A stretch of DNA of 64,000 nucleotides, taken from Caenorhabditis remanei (lineage: Eukaryota; Nematoda; Chromadorea; Rhabditida; Rhabditidae). This document shows, piece after piece, positions 23,410-36,900 of this stretch. The notes beneath the pieces were generated by a model, which worked only from the letters and a program-made list of their open reading frames with translations, had not been told where the DNA came from and ran no database searches. The position numbers and the translations under genes are program-made. The stretch is from NCBI RefSeq assembly GCF_010183535.1, contig NC_071331.1, positions 16,926,001-16,990,000 of the forward strand, given 5' to 3'. Position 1 is the first letter of the stretch. Each line of letters opens with the position of its first letter.

Positions 23410-26400
23410 GATGTACCATTTTCATCATTGGGATTGGCGGGTTGCTCCGAAAAAACTGAAGATGGCGCTGGTCAAAGTATGAGGCGAGAAATGGTTAGAT
23501 TTTTTGACATTTCTGTTACATTTTCTACTTTGAAGTTAGTTGTCTTATTTCTACATTTCTTGAGAAAAAGTATGACTGAAAAAGACAGAATTTAAAGGAA
23601 AGAAACCTGCAATTTTGGATTCTTTTTCATTCTGAAGCGAGTAAATATTCAAACCACTGGATCCGAAACTACAGAAACTGGAATGGTACATCTGAAACTA
23701 TAGTTTTGTTCTAACTTCACGAGTTCCTGGAGCACATCTTGTCTTTGAGCGAATTATTTGAAAACTTGCCAGTGAGAATTCTTACTTTTCACAAACAATA
23801 GTTTCGGCAGTTAAATTAAGTTCCTATAAATCTGTGAGTCGTGCAGAAGCCTTGTTGGTTTATGTGAGAATTCTGAAACCTTGTCTCAATAAATCCATCT
23901 ACACAAACTGTGCTTGATGTGTGATCATTAGGTAGGATTATTGACTTAACGAGTCAAATTTTGTCAGGAATTTGAATAAGAAACCAATTAGAAAATCATT
24001 CATTTTGTCCTTCAGAAGAGTATTGAAGCGTCACAGGTTGCCAACAACTTCGGTTTAACTTTCCAGGAAACATACATGCAAAGACGATGTGCATTACAAA
24101 ATTGAAGGGTTCTTGTTTGTTCTAAATACAATGGAAAATATGAAGTTACAGGTTCCCAAGTACTTCTTGACACACTCCCAATTTTACCATTTCAACTCGA
24201 AATTTTTTTAAAAAAACTTATGTCTTCCAGTTGGTACTGTATTCCTAAGAAAATGTCATCATTACCACTGATATCAAATATCTGAAACTAAATTTTGAAT
24301 ACAGTGTAGTTTATAACTTCTTTACCCCTACTAAACAACCATCTTTTCTCGATGTATTCAAATCAATGAGGAATTCGGAAATGTTCGTGATCATATCCCT
24401 TTGTATTCAGGTATTTCATTTGTCACGTCTTTATGGGCTACGGATGAAAGAGGAAGGGGTCACTCAACCAGGAAACAGGTTTCTCTCTGTTTCTCTGGAG
24501 TCAATCGAAATGATGAACATCTGGAAGAAATGAAGCAGTTTTGGTGTGAAAAGATCTATATAGATATGGTTTGCAGGGAGAAAATGTTCTGAATGTAATG
24601 AAAAATGACTGGAAAAAATAGTGAATGAGATGACACAGTTTGGTTACACTTAAATGTTTGTTTCGATGTGGAAACTTGAAAAAATAAAGATTGACTTGAA
24701 TGGTTACTTTGGAGATACTCAAGATTCGCAAATTCAAAATTTGTGTTGAATCACATTGTTTTTATTGGGATTACGGTAACTTCCCAGTTGTGTTACCTTT
24801 GTCGATTTACATGCAACAAGATCTCGTATTCATTCTTCAAACATAGCAAACATAGTCTGACACATTTACAGAAGAGTCACATTTAGGTAACCGATAACAG
24901 AGTGGTGTACTTTCAGCAACTACCAGGTAGCATTCCTAACTAAACTAGACTAAATTATGATGACCTAAATTGATTTTTTCTCCTCATGTTCTTCTGCCTC
25001 GCGTGACGTTTTCGTCCCTCCGAGATATTATCCGATCCACTCCTCTTCTACGTAATCACTTTCGATTTTTCTCGTTTCTTTGTTCCCTTGTTTTTCTATT
25101 GCTTGAAATGGGAAGAAAAGGAAGAAACTGACTACTATATCTTTTTTGAAATCTCCGAAAACCCTTCTTCCAACTACTCATCATTTGAACTTAACAGGTT
25201 TGAACATTTTTCATTTCGAATCCGTTACGATTCATATCATATTTTAAAGATTTTTTTCACGAATACTATGGATGCTTATAAAGTTTTTTCATTCTCTGAA
25301 AGTGAATTACACTCGACCAGATCGTTCTGTTTTCAAACTTTTCAGATGCCATTCCAAATCAGATAAAACTATGACGTACATATCTATGACTACAAAAGAT
25401 ACAAAATACGGAGGCACGTTTTCGGGAAGTCTTCTTTTCTTATACGCCGAATCGCTTTATCGTCCAGATTCCCGTGATGATTTCCGTTCGTAGATCAATT
25501 TCAATGACCACACACCAATCCGCCAGGCAAACTGTTCCTTTCCTAAACAATGTGCCGGCTCGGCTCTCCCACTCTGTGTGAACATTGAACCTTTGTGTTA
25601 TTCCCTCTTTTGAGCAAAATAGCAAAACTGCTCAGACAGTACGAGTAACGTCTAACCATTGTTTTTGTCATAGTAGGTAAGGTTTATCGTCACAGCAGCG
25701 GGTGGGGGGCGAACTTGTGGGCAACTTTCTCTCGGTCTAGCACACAACCTCGACACCACATGCGTCATTGGAGTAGGCCTCCCCATAGCAGTTACGAAGG
25801 GGACGCTCGCAAGACCAGACCGAGGAAAAAAGATGCGTGAGTTTCTTGGGATTGCGAAGAGAGGACTACAAACTATGATAGATTGTGACATTTTTTGCAA
25901 AATGGCAGTCAAATTTGCTTAACCTTTATCACTGATATGATTCAAAATGTAACAAAAAGTCGATCAAAAAATGTTTGATCAAACTAATAACTTTTTCATT
26001 TGGATTGAAACCTGTCAATTGGCTCATTCACTTCCTCGTTAATTTTCTTGTTAACCCACCTCTTTTCTCTTTTTTTTGTTATCAAAGATTTCAGTGCATA
26101 AACAATTATAATTAACTTAATTGATAGCAATTGGTTAAAAACCTATAATCGTCGACCTCTATTTTACTATTTCAAATCTAAAATCTGAAATGTGAAAAAC
26201 GCGAAAAATGGGAATATTCACAACGTTCTTTGCATGTAAGTTTTCATTCCAAAACCCCCCTTCTAAATGTACTTTTGACCCAAAATGTTCTTTAGAACGG
26301 AGTGAGACAAATCAAACGTTTATAGCGTGCTCTCTCTTCATTTTCAGTTGAATTTCGTCTTCTTCTTCCGCTTCTCGTGATAATTTTATCAGTAAAATGG

Positions 26401-29400
26401 GAAGAAAAAGAACTTGAAATAGATTGTTCTCAATTCTGTATTGATGGTCATGATGATTTTACGAGCAAATTGATTTTTGAACCAAGCACTTTTTTGCTCT
26501 TTTCAGAGATGACTTTCCAGTAACTTTCTGACGTAAAATCTGCTATTCTTGTCTGGTTTCATTGGTATTGAAAGAACATTGTCTATGCTGAAATTTGATT
26601 GAAATTAGAGGGAGAGGGTGAGCAGAAAACACGAAAAAGACTCCTACATTATAGCATGATCTTTCAGAAAAGAAATGGTGTCGATGTAAATGAAAGATCA
26701 ATTTGAAATAGACGTAGACTAAGGAAGTTCACATATTCAGAACTATATAAGGTCTTGATATTTTTATATTTTCTCACAGCGTTTTCTTATCTTTGATTTG
26801 ATCATTTCCTATGCAGAATTTCTCGTTTTTCGATATTATTAATGTGCTGGAAAAAAGTTGTTTCGTTGCTGTCTCTCTAATCTTATTAGAACTCTGAAAT
26901 TTATCTGAAACTCTTTCTTCTTTTTGTTAATTTTCGGCTCAACTCAATACCACCATCAAAGACTACACTGAGACTATAATCTAGCGTTTTTTGAATTTTC
27001 AGAATTGATTAAAACACATTCAAAATGTCGAGTAATACATATCCGATCTGACATGATTTGATTAATTTTCTTTCTTTTTTCTTCTTCGTTTTTATTCAAA
27101 AATGTTCCATATAGATCAACTTTTCATGTCTCTCGTATGATAAGTTCATTCCGAGTATTTTACTGATTATGCTCAAGTAAATTGTTTCATCAGGTGATAA
27201 TTTCTTCTCAATTCTTTTTTCTCCGCACATTTATTCTTTTTTTTGTTTCTGACGTGGTGGAATAGTGTGTGTTTCAATGTTTGAAACATCACAACAGCAG
27301 ATTTTCAGTCAGAAGTTATTTACGAGGCATTCATGGAGTTGAATAGATTTTCTAAAAGTTTTTGAGCTCTTTGAAATCATTCACTGAGAAAAATAGTGAA
27401 CGAATATATTCCCCCGTTCTAGGATTTATATTATTTGGTTTTCTGACTCTTTGCAAATTTTCATGATCAGCAAAGTGAAATGTCTGGGTGCTAGTCTGAA
27501 GGTGTCCACTACGTCATAAAGGTTTTTTCGATTTTGAACTTAGAAATCTGATTTTTCCAATCATTTCTATATTTTGAGTACGTTGAACAAGGCTTCATTG
27601 GACCTCCCCCGAGTTCTCGAGATTTGTTGAGCTTGTTTACACTAATTGGGTGTAACTGTCTAGGGGAATACTCATAAGTCGGTGACATCATGCCACACCC
27701 TCAAAGTTCCACTTTGTACTGTATGTTCTCTATGTTTCTAGCTTTTATACCATGTGTGTCATGTGTTGTTTTTAATCTCTGCATCGATACAAATATTCAA
27801 GTTTCACCCACTAGTTTTCCGTGTAGTTTCCTCTTTTTTCTTTTGTAATTCAAATTTCGACATGAGTAATAGTAGTAGTAGTATCGGACTGTGAGTGATC
27901 TTTACTATTGTAAATTGAAACTGTCTATATTTGTTTTTCGATTCGAGTATTGATGTATCTGTTTTCAAATGCTCATCTTGAATAGACTCTACATTTTCAA
28001 TTGATCTTTGGAATAACTGTAAAGTTTTCTAAAAGTTCAAGCAGTTCAATTTCATAAGAATATCCCCAAATCGATTGACAACTTTCGTTTCGATTCGTTG
28101 TTTCTCTGAACCCAATTAACTTAATCAATGATTGTTTATGTGTATCCCTGCTTCTTTCGAATCCTGAATGATCTTCACCCTCTTTGTAATTCCTCATACT
28201 TCTTCTTCTCCTCGTTGTGATTTTTTCTTCTCGATTTTAAAAGACGTCGTTGTCGTATCTAACTGGCCGAAGTCCGATATCTCGTTACGAAATCCGATTG
28301 TAGACATCAAAGGACAAGAATAATGAGAGGGGAGAGATTCTCGGAAGAGAGGTGATGGATTGACAAAGAAAAACGCATCAGATGGTGCAGAACTTTTGAC
28401 CTTTCCTCCTGCAAATTCTGTGACCTAATGATTGAGTTTCAGAAAAATTTTGGAATATGGGCAGAGTTATAATGTTATCAAATAAAATCAGAAGTTATCA
28501 AAGAGGTGTAAAGTATACTTCCAGCTAATCAGAATGGACTAGGCGGACTCAAAAAAGAAAGGAATGTAGACTAGAACTAATTTTTGGAACTGATCTTGTA
28601 AAATCTTCAGTTTTCCGTAAAACAACCGTTATCCTTAGGAGATCGACCAGTCGGGGAATTCCTATAGACAACGGATACTACAATACGGGAAGAAAAAAGC
28701 TGACTATGAGTTGAATGGCTTATGTACCTAACAAAGTACGAGTTATTAAAACACATTTCTCTAATAGTACGGCAACTCCGATTGACTGGGTGCCACTTAA
28801 GAAAACAGAGGATTGTAAAATAAATCTGTGTGGAGCCTATTCCTCCGCCCCACATTTTAGAATACCCGTAAGAATATCCCGATCCTTGAGTTTATTTTCA
28901 AAGAACAATAGTTGTTTCATTATTTGGAATTGAATCGGAATTCTTTGTCTATCTGATCTTCTATAAAGTTTTTTACCCGAAGGATATTCGGTTTCAACTT
29001 CCTCGTCGATTATCGGAATTTCGGATTTTTTAGAAGTTTCGAATTTTCGATGTCTTATTATCAATCCAAGTATAGCTGACTCAATTTCCATTTCATTTAC
29101 TGTTCCATTTGTCGAACAAACTGACACTCTGACAGGTGTAATAACAATGATACACTCATTTGACAAACGGATGTCTTCATGATACAGTAGTCTGCAGTGC
29201 TTATTTTTTCTTCAATCTTTGTCAATGTCACTTCTTTTTTTCTTCCGAATGTCTAGAATATACCGATCTAGACAGAAGATTCTTTCGAAAGGTGATGTTT
29301 ATAGATGATCGCTTAGATAAAAGAAGAGAATCGCACCCAAAAAATCATATCGAAATTTGAAAGTACTTTTGCACTATTTAGAGTTCAATCAGGTCCACGG

Positions 29401-32400
29401 ATCAGTTTTTGTAGCCGAGATATTCCGGATCATGTTCTCAAGGAATGTCTCGAAATGGTTGATTCGTTATTTCAGATAAACTTTTCTTATTTATATAGAC
29501 CTAGATTACTGTACTTTGAGTTCGAAGATGAAGTGTTCAAGTTCCTGACCACTCATTGTTTCTCATAGCCAACGTCACTTTTTGATCTCGTTTTCTTGTT
29601 TTGTTGTCTTAAAATACTCTTGACCACAAAGTGTTTTCTATAAACAGTATCCATATTGATCACTACAGTAATACTCCCATAGCTCACCAATGAGAATCGA
29701 TGTCATAGTAGCCGTTCCCTCGTGTTTCGATAAAGACAAAATTTTTTCAAACTCTAACAACACAAATCTCTCAATATCTGCATCGTTTCGCAACACTCAT
29801 CGAAGCAATCAGAACAAATAAAACCGAAAAAATGTTGGTTGGTATATGGAACAAACCAAATACAGAGTCAATCATCCTGTTCAATGTACTTTCGAAGCAA
29901 TCATTTGCAACCACGCTCCCCAGTAAGAACATTCATAACCTGTTTTGTCTCAAAAGATGCGCATCGAAACAACGGCGTGTATAGTAAGAAATGTCTTGGG
30001 AGGGGAGGGAGAAGCTATCGAATCTTGAGATCAGTGTTCTAAGGAAAAGATTTTTAAGGAGGAGGGGAAATGAACGTCATCGTCTGGATAGAAAAGACCA
30101 ACAGGACCTTTCTTTAGCCCCTTCCCTTATCATATTCCTTCATCTGTTCTGTTACCTTGACGTGAGGCGAATGAAGGTCTTTTTACCTCGTTATTGAGGA
30201 GAAAGAAGGCAATCGCTCTGGGTTATAATACCGTGTTTCTTTTTCAACTCTTTTCGACTCTCTATCAATTTCAACTCCCCTTTTTCCCCTACTTCATTTC
30301 GTTTCTAATCAGGTCGATTGTCGCCTTCTCCTTTTTTTTTGCCCAACTTTTCTCCGTTTTGCAAAACGAACTGTGTCTATATGTGATTGTAAAGTGATTT
30401 TCGCAGATTTTTGATTCATCGGAAAATCGAGATAAACGAGAGAAAAAAGAAGTGACCACGGGAGAATTGTTTCGTTGAGTGACGATTTGATGTGACCTTT
30501 TACGCTTCTTGTCTTGTATCATTTATCATTTTCTGACTCTTTTTCTTCTTCTGGTGGCCTAGAATTGTCTGTCTCGGATGGAATTTTTTGTTGGATAGTA
30601 CGGTAGTCGTAGTACAGTATCACTTTTTGACCTACTCATTGATATGATCCACCTATTGAATGATATCAAAAGAAGAAGAAAATGAAAATTGTGTTCTTTT
30701 GTGATTTGTACTTTATCGATTTGAAACTAAATTATTATTCTTTCAAATTCTGAAGATGTACAATCAAAGCTTGATGACCTGGAATGATTGCCCGACTGAA
30801 AATCCTTGTAAGTAAAACAAAAATTCCTTTTTTTCGAAAAATGTTTTGGACAGTTCGAAAGTTTTCATGAAAATGGCGAAGTTTTAGAAGCTTTTAACTA
30901 AAAGTCTTTCAAAGCTTTTACTTCGGTTCCCAGATGATTTTCGATGAAATGGATCACTAGTGGATTCTGGATTAATATGAAATGACACCGTTTAGACTGG
31001 TTCGGGTTGTTGAGTGCATATTCTTCTTCTTTTTTTCTGAAATAGAAATTTTCACTGCTTCATCAACTCAAAATGACTATTTCCTAGACATCATCTTTCA
31101 TCAGCTTCTGTCTTTTTTCGCTTTAAATTACACGATTTGTAACTGCTTCGCCACTTTCTAGAACATGATGGTTCTACTTCTTCCACATTTTTTCAATCGA
31201 TTCGTTCTACTTGATACAATCTAAACTTTACAAAGAAGAAGGAGAAGAAGAAGAAGATGGAATATATGAATACACGAGGAGGGAACTCCGTTCATGACAA
31301 CTTTTCGGGGGAAACCGTATTAGATCATATCTTATCTTCCTCTCTTTCTCTTTCTCTTTTTCTCTCTTCTTATTTCTGGAAACAAAGTGTAAACAGTCGG
31401 AAGAATATTCATAACTTCGCAGACTTTTCTTTTTAATCAAAATACTTTATCTACCTGCCCTCTCGGAAATCCAGACATTCTACATCATCTTCCGACGTAT
31501 CCTTCTTTGTTTCTTCAGCTGTACTTGCACTTTTTCTCGCTATTTTCCGTGTTTTGTAGCACCTTTCCGAGATATTCAAACATCATTACAGTCCATACAG
31601 TCCAATAGAAATGAAGTTTTCGTATTTCGGAGAATAGGAAAGCTGCTACTCTGATCACTTCGAAATTTCCACAGTTTAGCAGGGTCACTGTTTAGTTATG
31701 TTTCTATATTATCACTGATATTAGGCCACCATTTTTTGAATCTGGCTAAAAATTGAAATTGAATCTGAAAATTCTTATGCCACCGCTACAGTAATGACCT
31801 TTTATAAACGTTTTGTGGAACAATGCATTCTCGATTTTTATAAATTATTCTCTTCTTTTGTTGTTTCTATGAATTTCAAAACCAAATCTAATTGGAATCT
31901 GTAAAGAAAGCGTCAACTGTATACTAGAAAAAAGCATTATTGCCCGTAGGTTATCTTCTAAAAGATCACACCGTATATATCTTTCTTCGAGTAGTTTCTA
32001 GACTACAAACGGACACTTTTTTCTTCGTTTTCTTGTGAATTTAATAATTAACCATTTTAGTTTGTCATCTGGTCTTTTAGAATTCTTCCTCTTCTCCATC
32101 TTTTTTCCTCCCCATGCAACTTTTTTATTCCTACGATCTTCGATTCACTGACCGATTTTCGCATCTTGATGCTTGTCTATTCGTTTTGCATATCTCCATG
32201 CTTCTTCAAACGCTTCTCACTAATACAGTTCAATATTTCAAACACCGAAAAACCGAATCCTCCCGGTATCGCATAGCCAAATCTCTTCTTCCGTGAATTT
32301 TCAAAGGATCATTCTGAAGACTCCATAATTTTTCTTTCGCCATTTCTTTCCCAATCAGAAGCATCTTTCGGGTTCGGTTTGTCACATTTTTGCCTCCGTA

Positions 32401-33998
32401 TACAGTCGGACAACGCCGCCTTTTGTTTTTTTATTTGATTCGTCACTTCGTTTCGCATACAAAACCATCTTCTACCACCCGTTTGTCTCTTATTTTTGAT
32501 TCTAGTTTCTTTCTACAGTACCATATAAAAACAATATGAACACTGTCGTATTCATGTTGTTTCATTCGATTATATTTGGTCTCAAACGTTCATTTTTACG
32601 TTTATTCTCTTCGGAGCTCAACGTTTCAAACTCTGAAATTCTAAAAACCAAAAGATGAACAGCTGAATACGTTTTCTACTATGCCATTTTATTAACTAAT
32701 TATTTACCGCAGGAAAATAATATCAAAATTCAAAAACTCAGAAATTCAAAAACTGAAAACAGAAACTTACACAATATTTTGTAAATAGGCCCGTAATAGA
32801 ATCTGCTAAAATGTAGTCTGCTTTTCTGTGTGAAAACAAAGCTGAACACATAAATGATTCCGTTGTCGAAGAGCTTGAGTCCTCATATGTGCTCAATGAG
32901 CATTGAAACGGACTGTACAACTCCCTCGTGACAGCGAATAATTTTCCGCATTTTTGTATGATTAGCTGGAGTAAAATGAATATCGGCCGATCCGCGGCGA
33001 TAATGCACGGATTTCTTTGTCGATTTTCTTTTACCATCCAACCAGCTGGTGGGAAGGTCATGAACCAATTTTAATAAATCTTTCAATATATTGCAACCTT
33101 TTTATGATGTAGTACATTTCCCAATCCATTTGCAGAAAAAAAAAACTGAATATTTCTCAAGCAAATTTAATAAACTTTTTCGGCATTATTCATGAACGCC
33201 TTTCAGAAAAGCCGGAAACTTTATGAAGAAGTACGGTAGAAAATTCGCGCGGTGGTTGCTGTCGCTGACTCCGCCCATTTTAACTTTTTTCATTGATCGA
33301 GACTTGAATCGCATAAAGAAGAAAATGAAAAGATGGAAAACCTTCAAATAAAGCACAAATTCACATTTTCGAAATCCATCATTTTTTTGGTCAGTTTCAA
33401 AAACAGTTTGATAAATTTCAAATGTTTTTGTATGAAATAACTCGTTTTGAGACTGGCGCACGGATTTGTTAAGGCGTAACGTTAGGTCTCTTTTAAAAAA
33501 AGGTTCCGAAGAATCGAACGAACATATGAAGAAATCATTTGAAAGAAATTATAAAAAAAAAAGAAAGAAATCGTCTAAAAAGCAAAAGTTGTTTTCTTAG
33601 ATTGTGTCTTCTTGGATTCACCGGGTGTCGTCACAACTTCTCATATTATATAGAATCCATTAGATTGGCGCATTCGATTTCTCGTTCGAGCGCCCGCCTG
33701 CTGCTGATCTTTCACGTGTCCAAAAACCGCCCATTTCCGCAAGTTGACCATTTATTCCAATCCGCCACCCAGCCTAGAAGCCAACCAAATCGCATTCACG
33801 CGTCGAGAAACTCAGCTCACCGCGCGGTGCTCTTATTACAAAGGGGCCCAGTGGTTGAGGACTCCGCCCCTCCCATTGCGCTGTCTCGACTTAAGAACTC
33901 GATTTGTACTGCCTTTTCATCTTCTTCGTAAAACTTAATCATTTTTTATTCTATCATGCATTCTCTAAATGTTTCTATTTTCAGATATCTTCTATGGA
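23410..33998. other. 10.5 kb non-coding stretch between vit-6 and nhr-66
   Basis: I support no gene here. Open frames are short and lack splice context. A GC-richer island at about 25680-25860 and another at 33640-33900 stand out. The second lies just before the first coding exon of the nuclear receptor and is probably its promoter or 5' UTR. The ORF at 28837-29166 (minus, 109 codons) is the most protein-like of the rest but matches no family I know. No tRNA, rRNA or known worm microRNA sequence was recognised. Confidence 0.45.
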
Positions 33999-36900
33999 AT
34001 GCCGCCAGTACACGAGCCCACAGCGACGACTTCAGCAGCATCGTCGGTGTGGCAGATTGGAATGCCCCAGGTTCGTTTCCTTTCTTATTCTCTATCACTT
34101 CAAGTTTTTAAAATTTCAGTTAAAATCACAAGTCGATCTCATAAATTTCGCTCGTGGGATTCTTTCGACACAAACGACATCAACGACCGCTTCACGAGAT
34201 ATCCAGAATTTGAACCCGATCGTTGGTTCGGTGGCCTCCAGAAAATCACCGACAGCAATGACTGCCGTAAGCGCCGCTGCAGCAAATATTACTCCTCAGA
34301 TCGGTAGGTTACGGTAGATTGTTATTGTCTGGGATTTGAGTGCAAACACGCCGCGTGAATTATAAAAATAGTTTTTTTCAACATAAACAATGTATGGTTT
34401 AAATTAAAAGTATACAAAAATGACTAGATTACAGGGCTCGCTTCGCTCGGATCTTTCACGACTCTGCCACCGGAACTGCTGCTCCAATTCGCCAGGCTGG
34501 ATAACCTCAACTTATTCCCGTAAGTCGTTTTGAAGAGGGAGTTCTTTTTTGAACTAGTTTTCTGTCGTCTGAATCTCTTCGTCTCCTGAGCTATTTCCAA
34601 CGTGCTGGCTACATTCAAGTCTAGACTTGTGCTTTGATTCAGACTGCACTTCTGATTTCTGCTAGAAACCAAAATGAGCTCAATAGTGCTTACTGAGTAA
34701 TGAAGTTTCATGCAGTGTCTGATCATTAATCAAATGAACGAGTACTACTTCTAAGAATAATACTCTGATCTTTCTTTCGTAATAGTCTGAAAACATAAAG
34801 AATGAAAATCAAAGAACAAAGTGCCCTGGTTTTCATTTATTATTTCGTTGTTGCCTTGGTATTAAATCTAGAGACTTTAGCCATGTCTGTTAGCGGAAAC
34901 GAAAGTAAAAGAGAGAAAAAGAGCATTGAAACAAAGATCCGTATGTTGCATGACACATGAGTAGTGGTGTCCAGAGAAATGAGAGTGTGGGAGGAAAGGT
35001 GCAAAGTGCGTTTGCTCGCTTTTAAAAAAGGAAATCCAAGCCTCCACGAGCTTTCCGATTTTTATAGAATACAAGGTAAATAGTAGAGGAAAAAAGTAAC
35101 GAGATGATGTGAGTCGCAGACTAATGAATGAAAAAAGGATTATTCTGGTTTGTGCTGATGTTCGAAATTATCCTAAGCTTTGAAGTCCTTCATCATTTTT
35201 CATGATCATTGTGACCATCGAAACAACATTGGAGCCAGCCGAATGGCAGATGCTCATCAAAGGGAACCTATTATGAGAGAAGAGGGGTCAGAGGGTACCG
35301 CCCTAAAATATTACCCTCTTTTATAATACGTTCCTCCCGAGCTCGAGTCCCGCTCTCATTTCTCCGTTAAGCTCACATTCATCCGCCAAAATGTTGCAGG
35401 TGCCCTAGGAAAAGTCTAGTTTTACTGCCTACTCTTGTTCCCCTTCTCCTTTTATTATGGAGCTCTTTCTTCTTTTTTTCTTAGGCTTCTTTTCCTTCTT
35501 TTCAATTCCTAGACTTCATGTGAACCTTCGCTTCAATGAGTCCTCCTCTGCACACACAAAGTTCAAAGGTTCAGTGTATCATTTTACTTTTTTTCTTCGT
35601 TTTCCTGTCTTCTTTCTCCCCCACTCCTACACACTCACAACCACACACTTAAAACATCCCGAATAGTGCCACGTGCTTGTATAAACTGTTGTATACAAGT
35701 GTGCGTCAGCATCTACACCAGCACCGAAAGTTTCCGGTTTATCAGCAGTTTTGCGGTTTCAGTCCCTGCAAAAACTTGGAAATATAATTTCAGTTTACAT
35801 CGCTGTTGACCTCGATTACCTGATTTAATGTCAGAACGTTCTTGTTATTCCCGATACGCTCTTCCAAACAAGAGAGAAAAATGCGAAAAGCTAAGGTTCT
35901 CTCCGAAAAATATTATTATAGTAGCGGGAGCTCTCGTTCGAACAAAAAGTTGGTCAACACTCTTTCTTTATTGACACATGTTTTTCGCTTATAGGTTGGT
36001 AGTTGGCCTAGTGCCAATCGGGCGCCGAATTTATTCAAATTGAATCCGACTGGTCATAAAATGTTCGTTGTTTCGATGGTGTCTCCGAACTGTTCTTCTG
36101 TATAATCACCATGACGTATTAATTGAGTTCAGCAACGAATTAGCTACAAAGATTACGAACGCCACGGACTACGGTAGTGAGAGACAGTAGTGAAAGACTA
36201 ATTTCTTATCACTGATTTTCCGTGTTGCTAGACCAAAAAGTTCAGTTGACGGGAAACCTTTTTCGCAACATTTATTTTAAGAGAAAAACGATGACCTAGT
36301 CTTATCAGTTCGTGTTAACACTACATAGAGATTGTTAATGCTCCAATGTGAATATATACAGACTTTCGGAAAAGAAGAGTTGATGTTTGAGTACAAAGAT
36401 CAACGTCATTGTCTTTTTTCTTCGCTGACCTCCTACAAACTAATAAGTATTCACGGACTCTCCTCTTTTTCCTCGCGGCGTCCGAATGTTTGTCAATCCC
36501 TCGTTTTCCACCTTGTCGCCCTGACAGATCACCGAAAGAGGAAGAGAGAAGTGACAGTGAAAGAAAAATTTCGTCTTTTTCGGTGAAAAAGTTTTCGTTT
36601 AATTTCTCATTTTTCGATTCACCTCAACCATGTGATGATACAATGAACATCTTAACTTCAGAGTATAGTAGAGTCGCATTTTACTTTATTTTCTTTATGC
36701 CTCTTTCGGATAGATAATGAAGGCTTAGAGGCGAACGGGAGAGAGTTCCGGTTCGGTGACCACCAAAACCTGCCAATTTTAAATCTTCAAACACCCCGAC
36801 TTACCGGATCATTATTGTGATTTTTCAAAGTTTATTTTGATGACATACTACACCTACATGACGATTGTGTTTTGGTTAAACCGCAAATAAATTTGTGTTC

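Noticed and set aside
28837..29166. 109-codon minus-strand frame in the vit-6/nhr-66 gap
   Set aside because: It looks somewhat protein-like and might be an old transposon fragment, but it has no recognisable domain, no splice partners and no start context.
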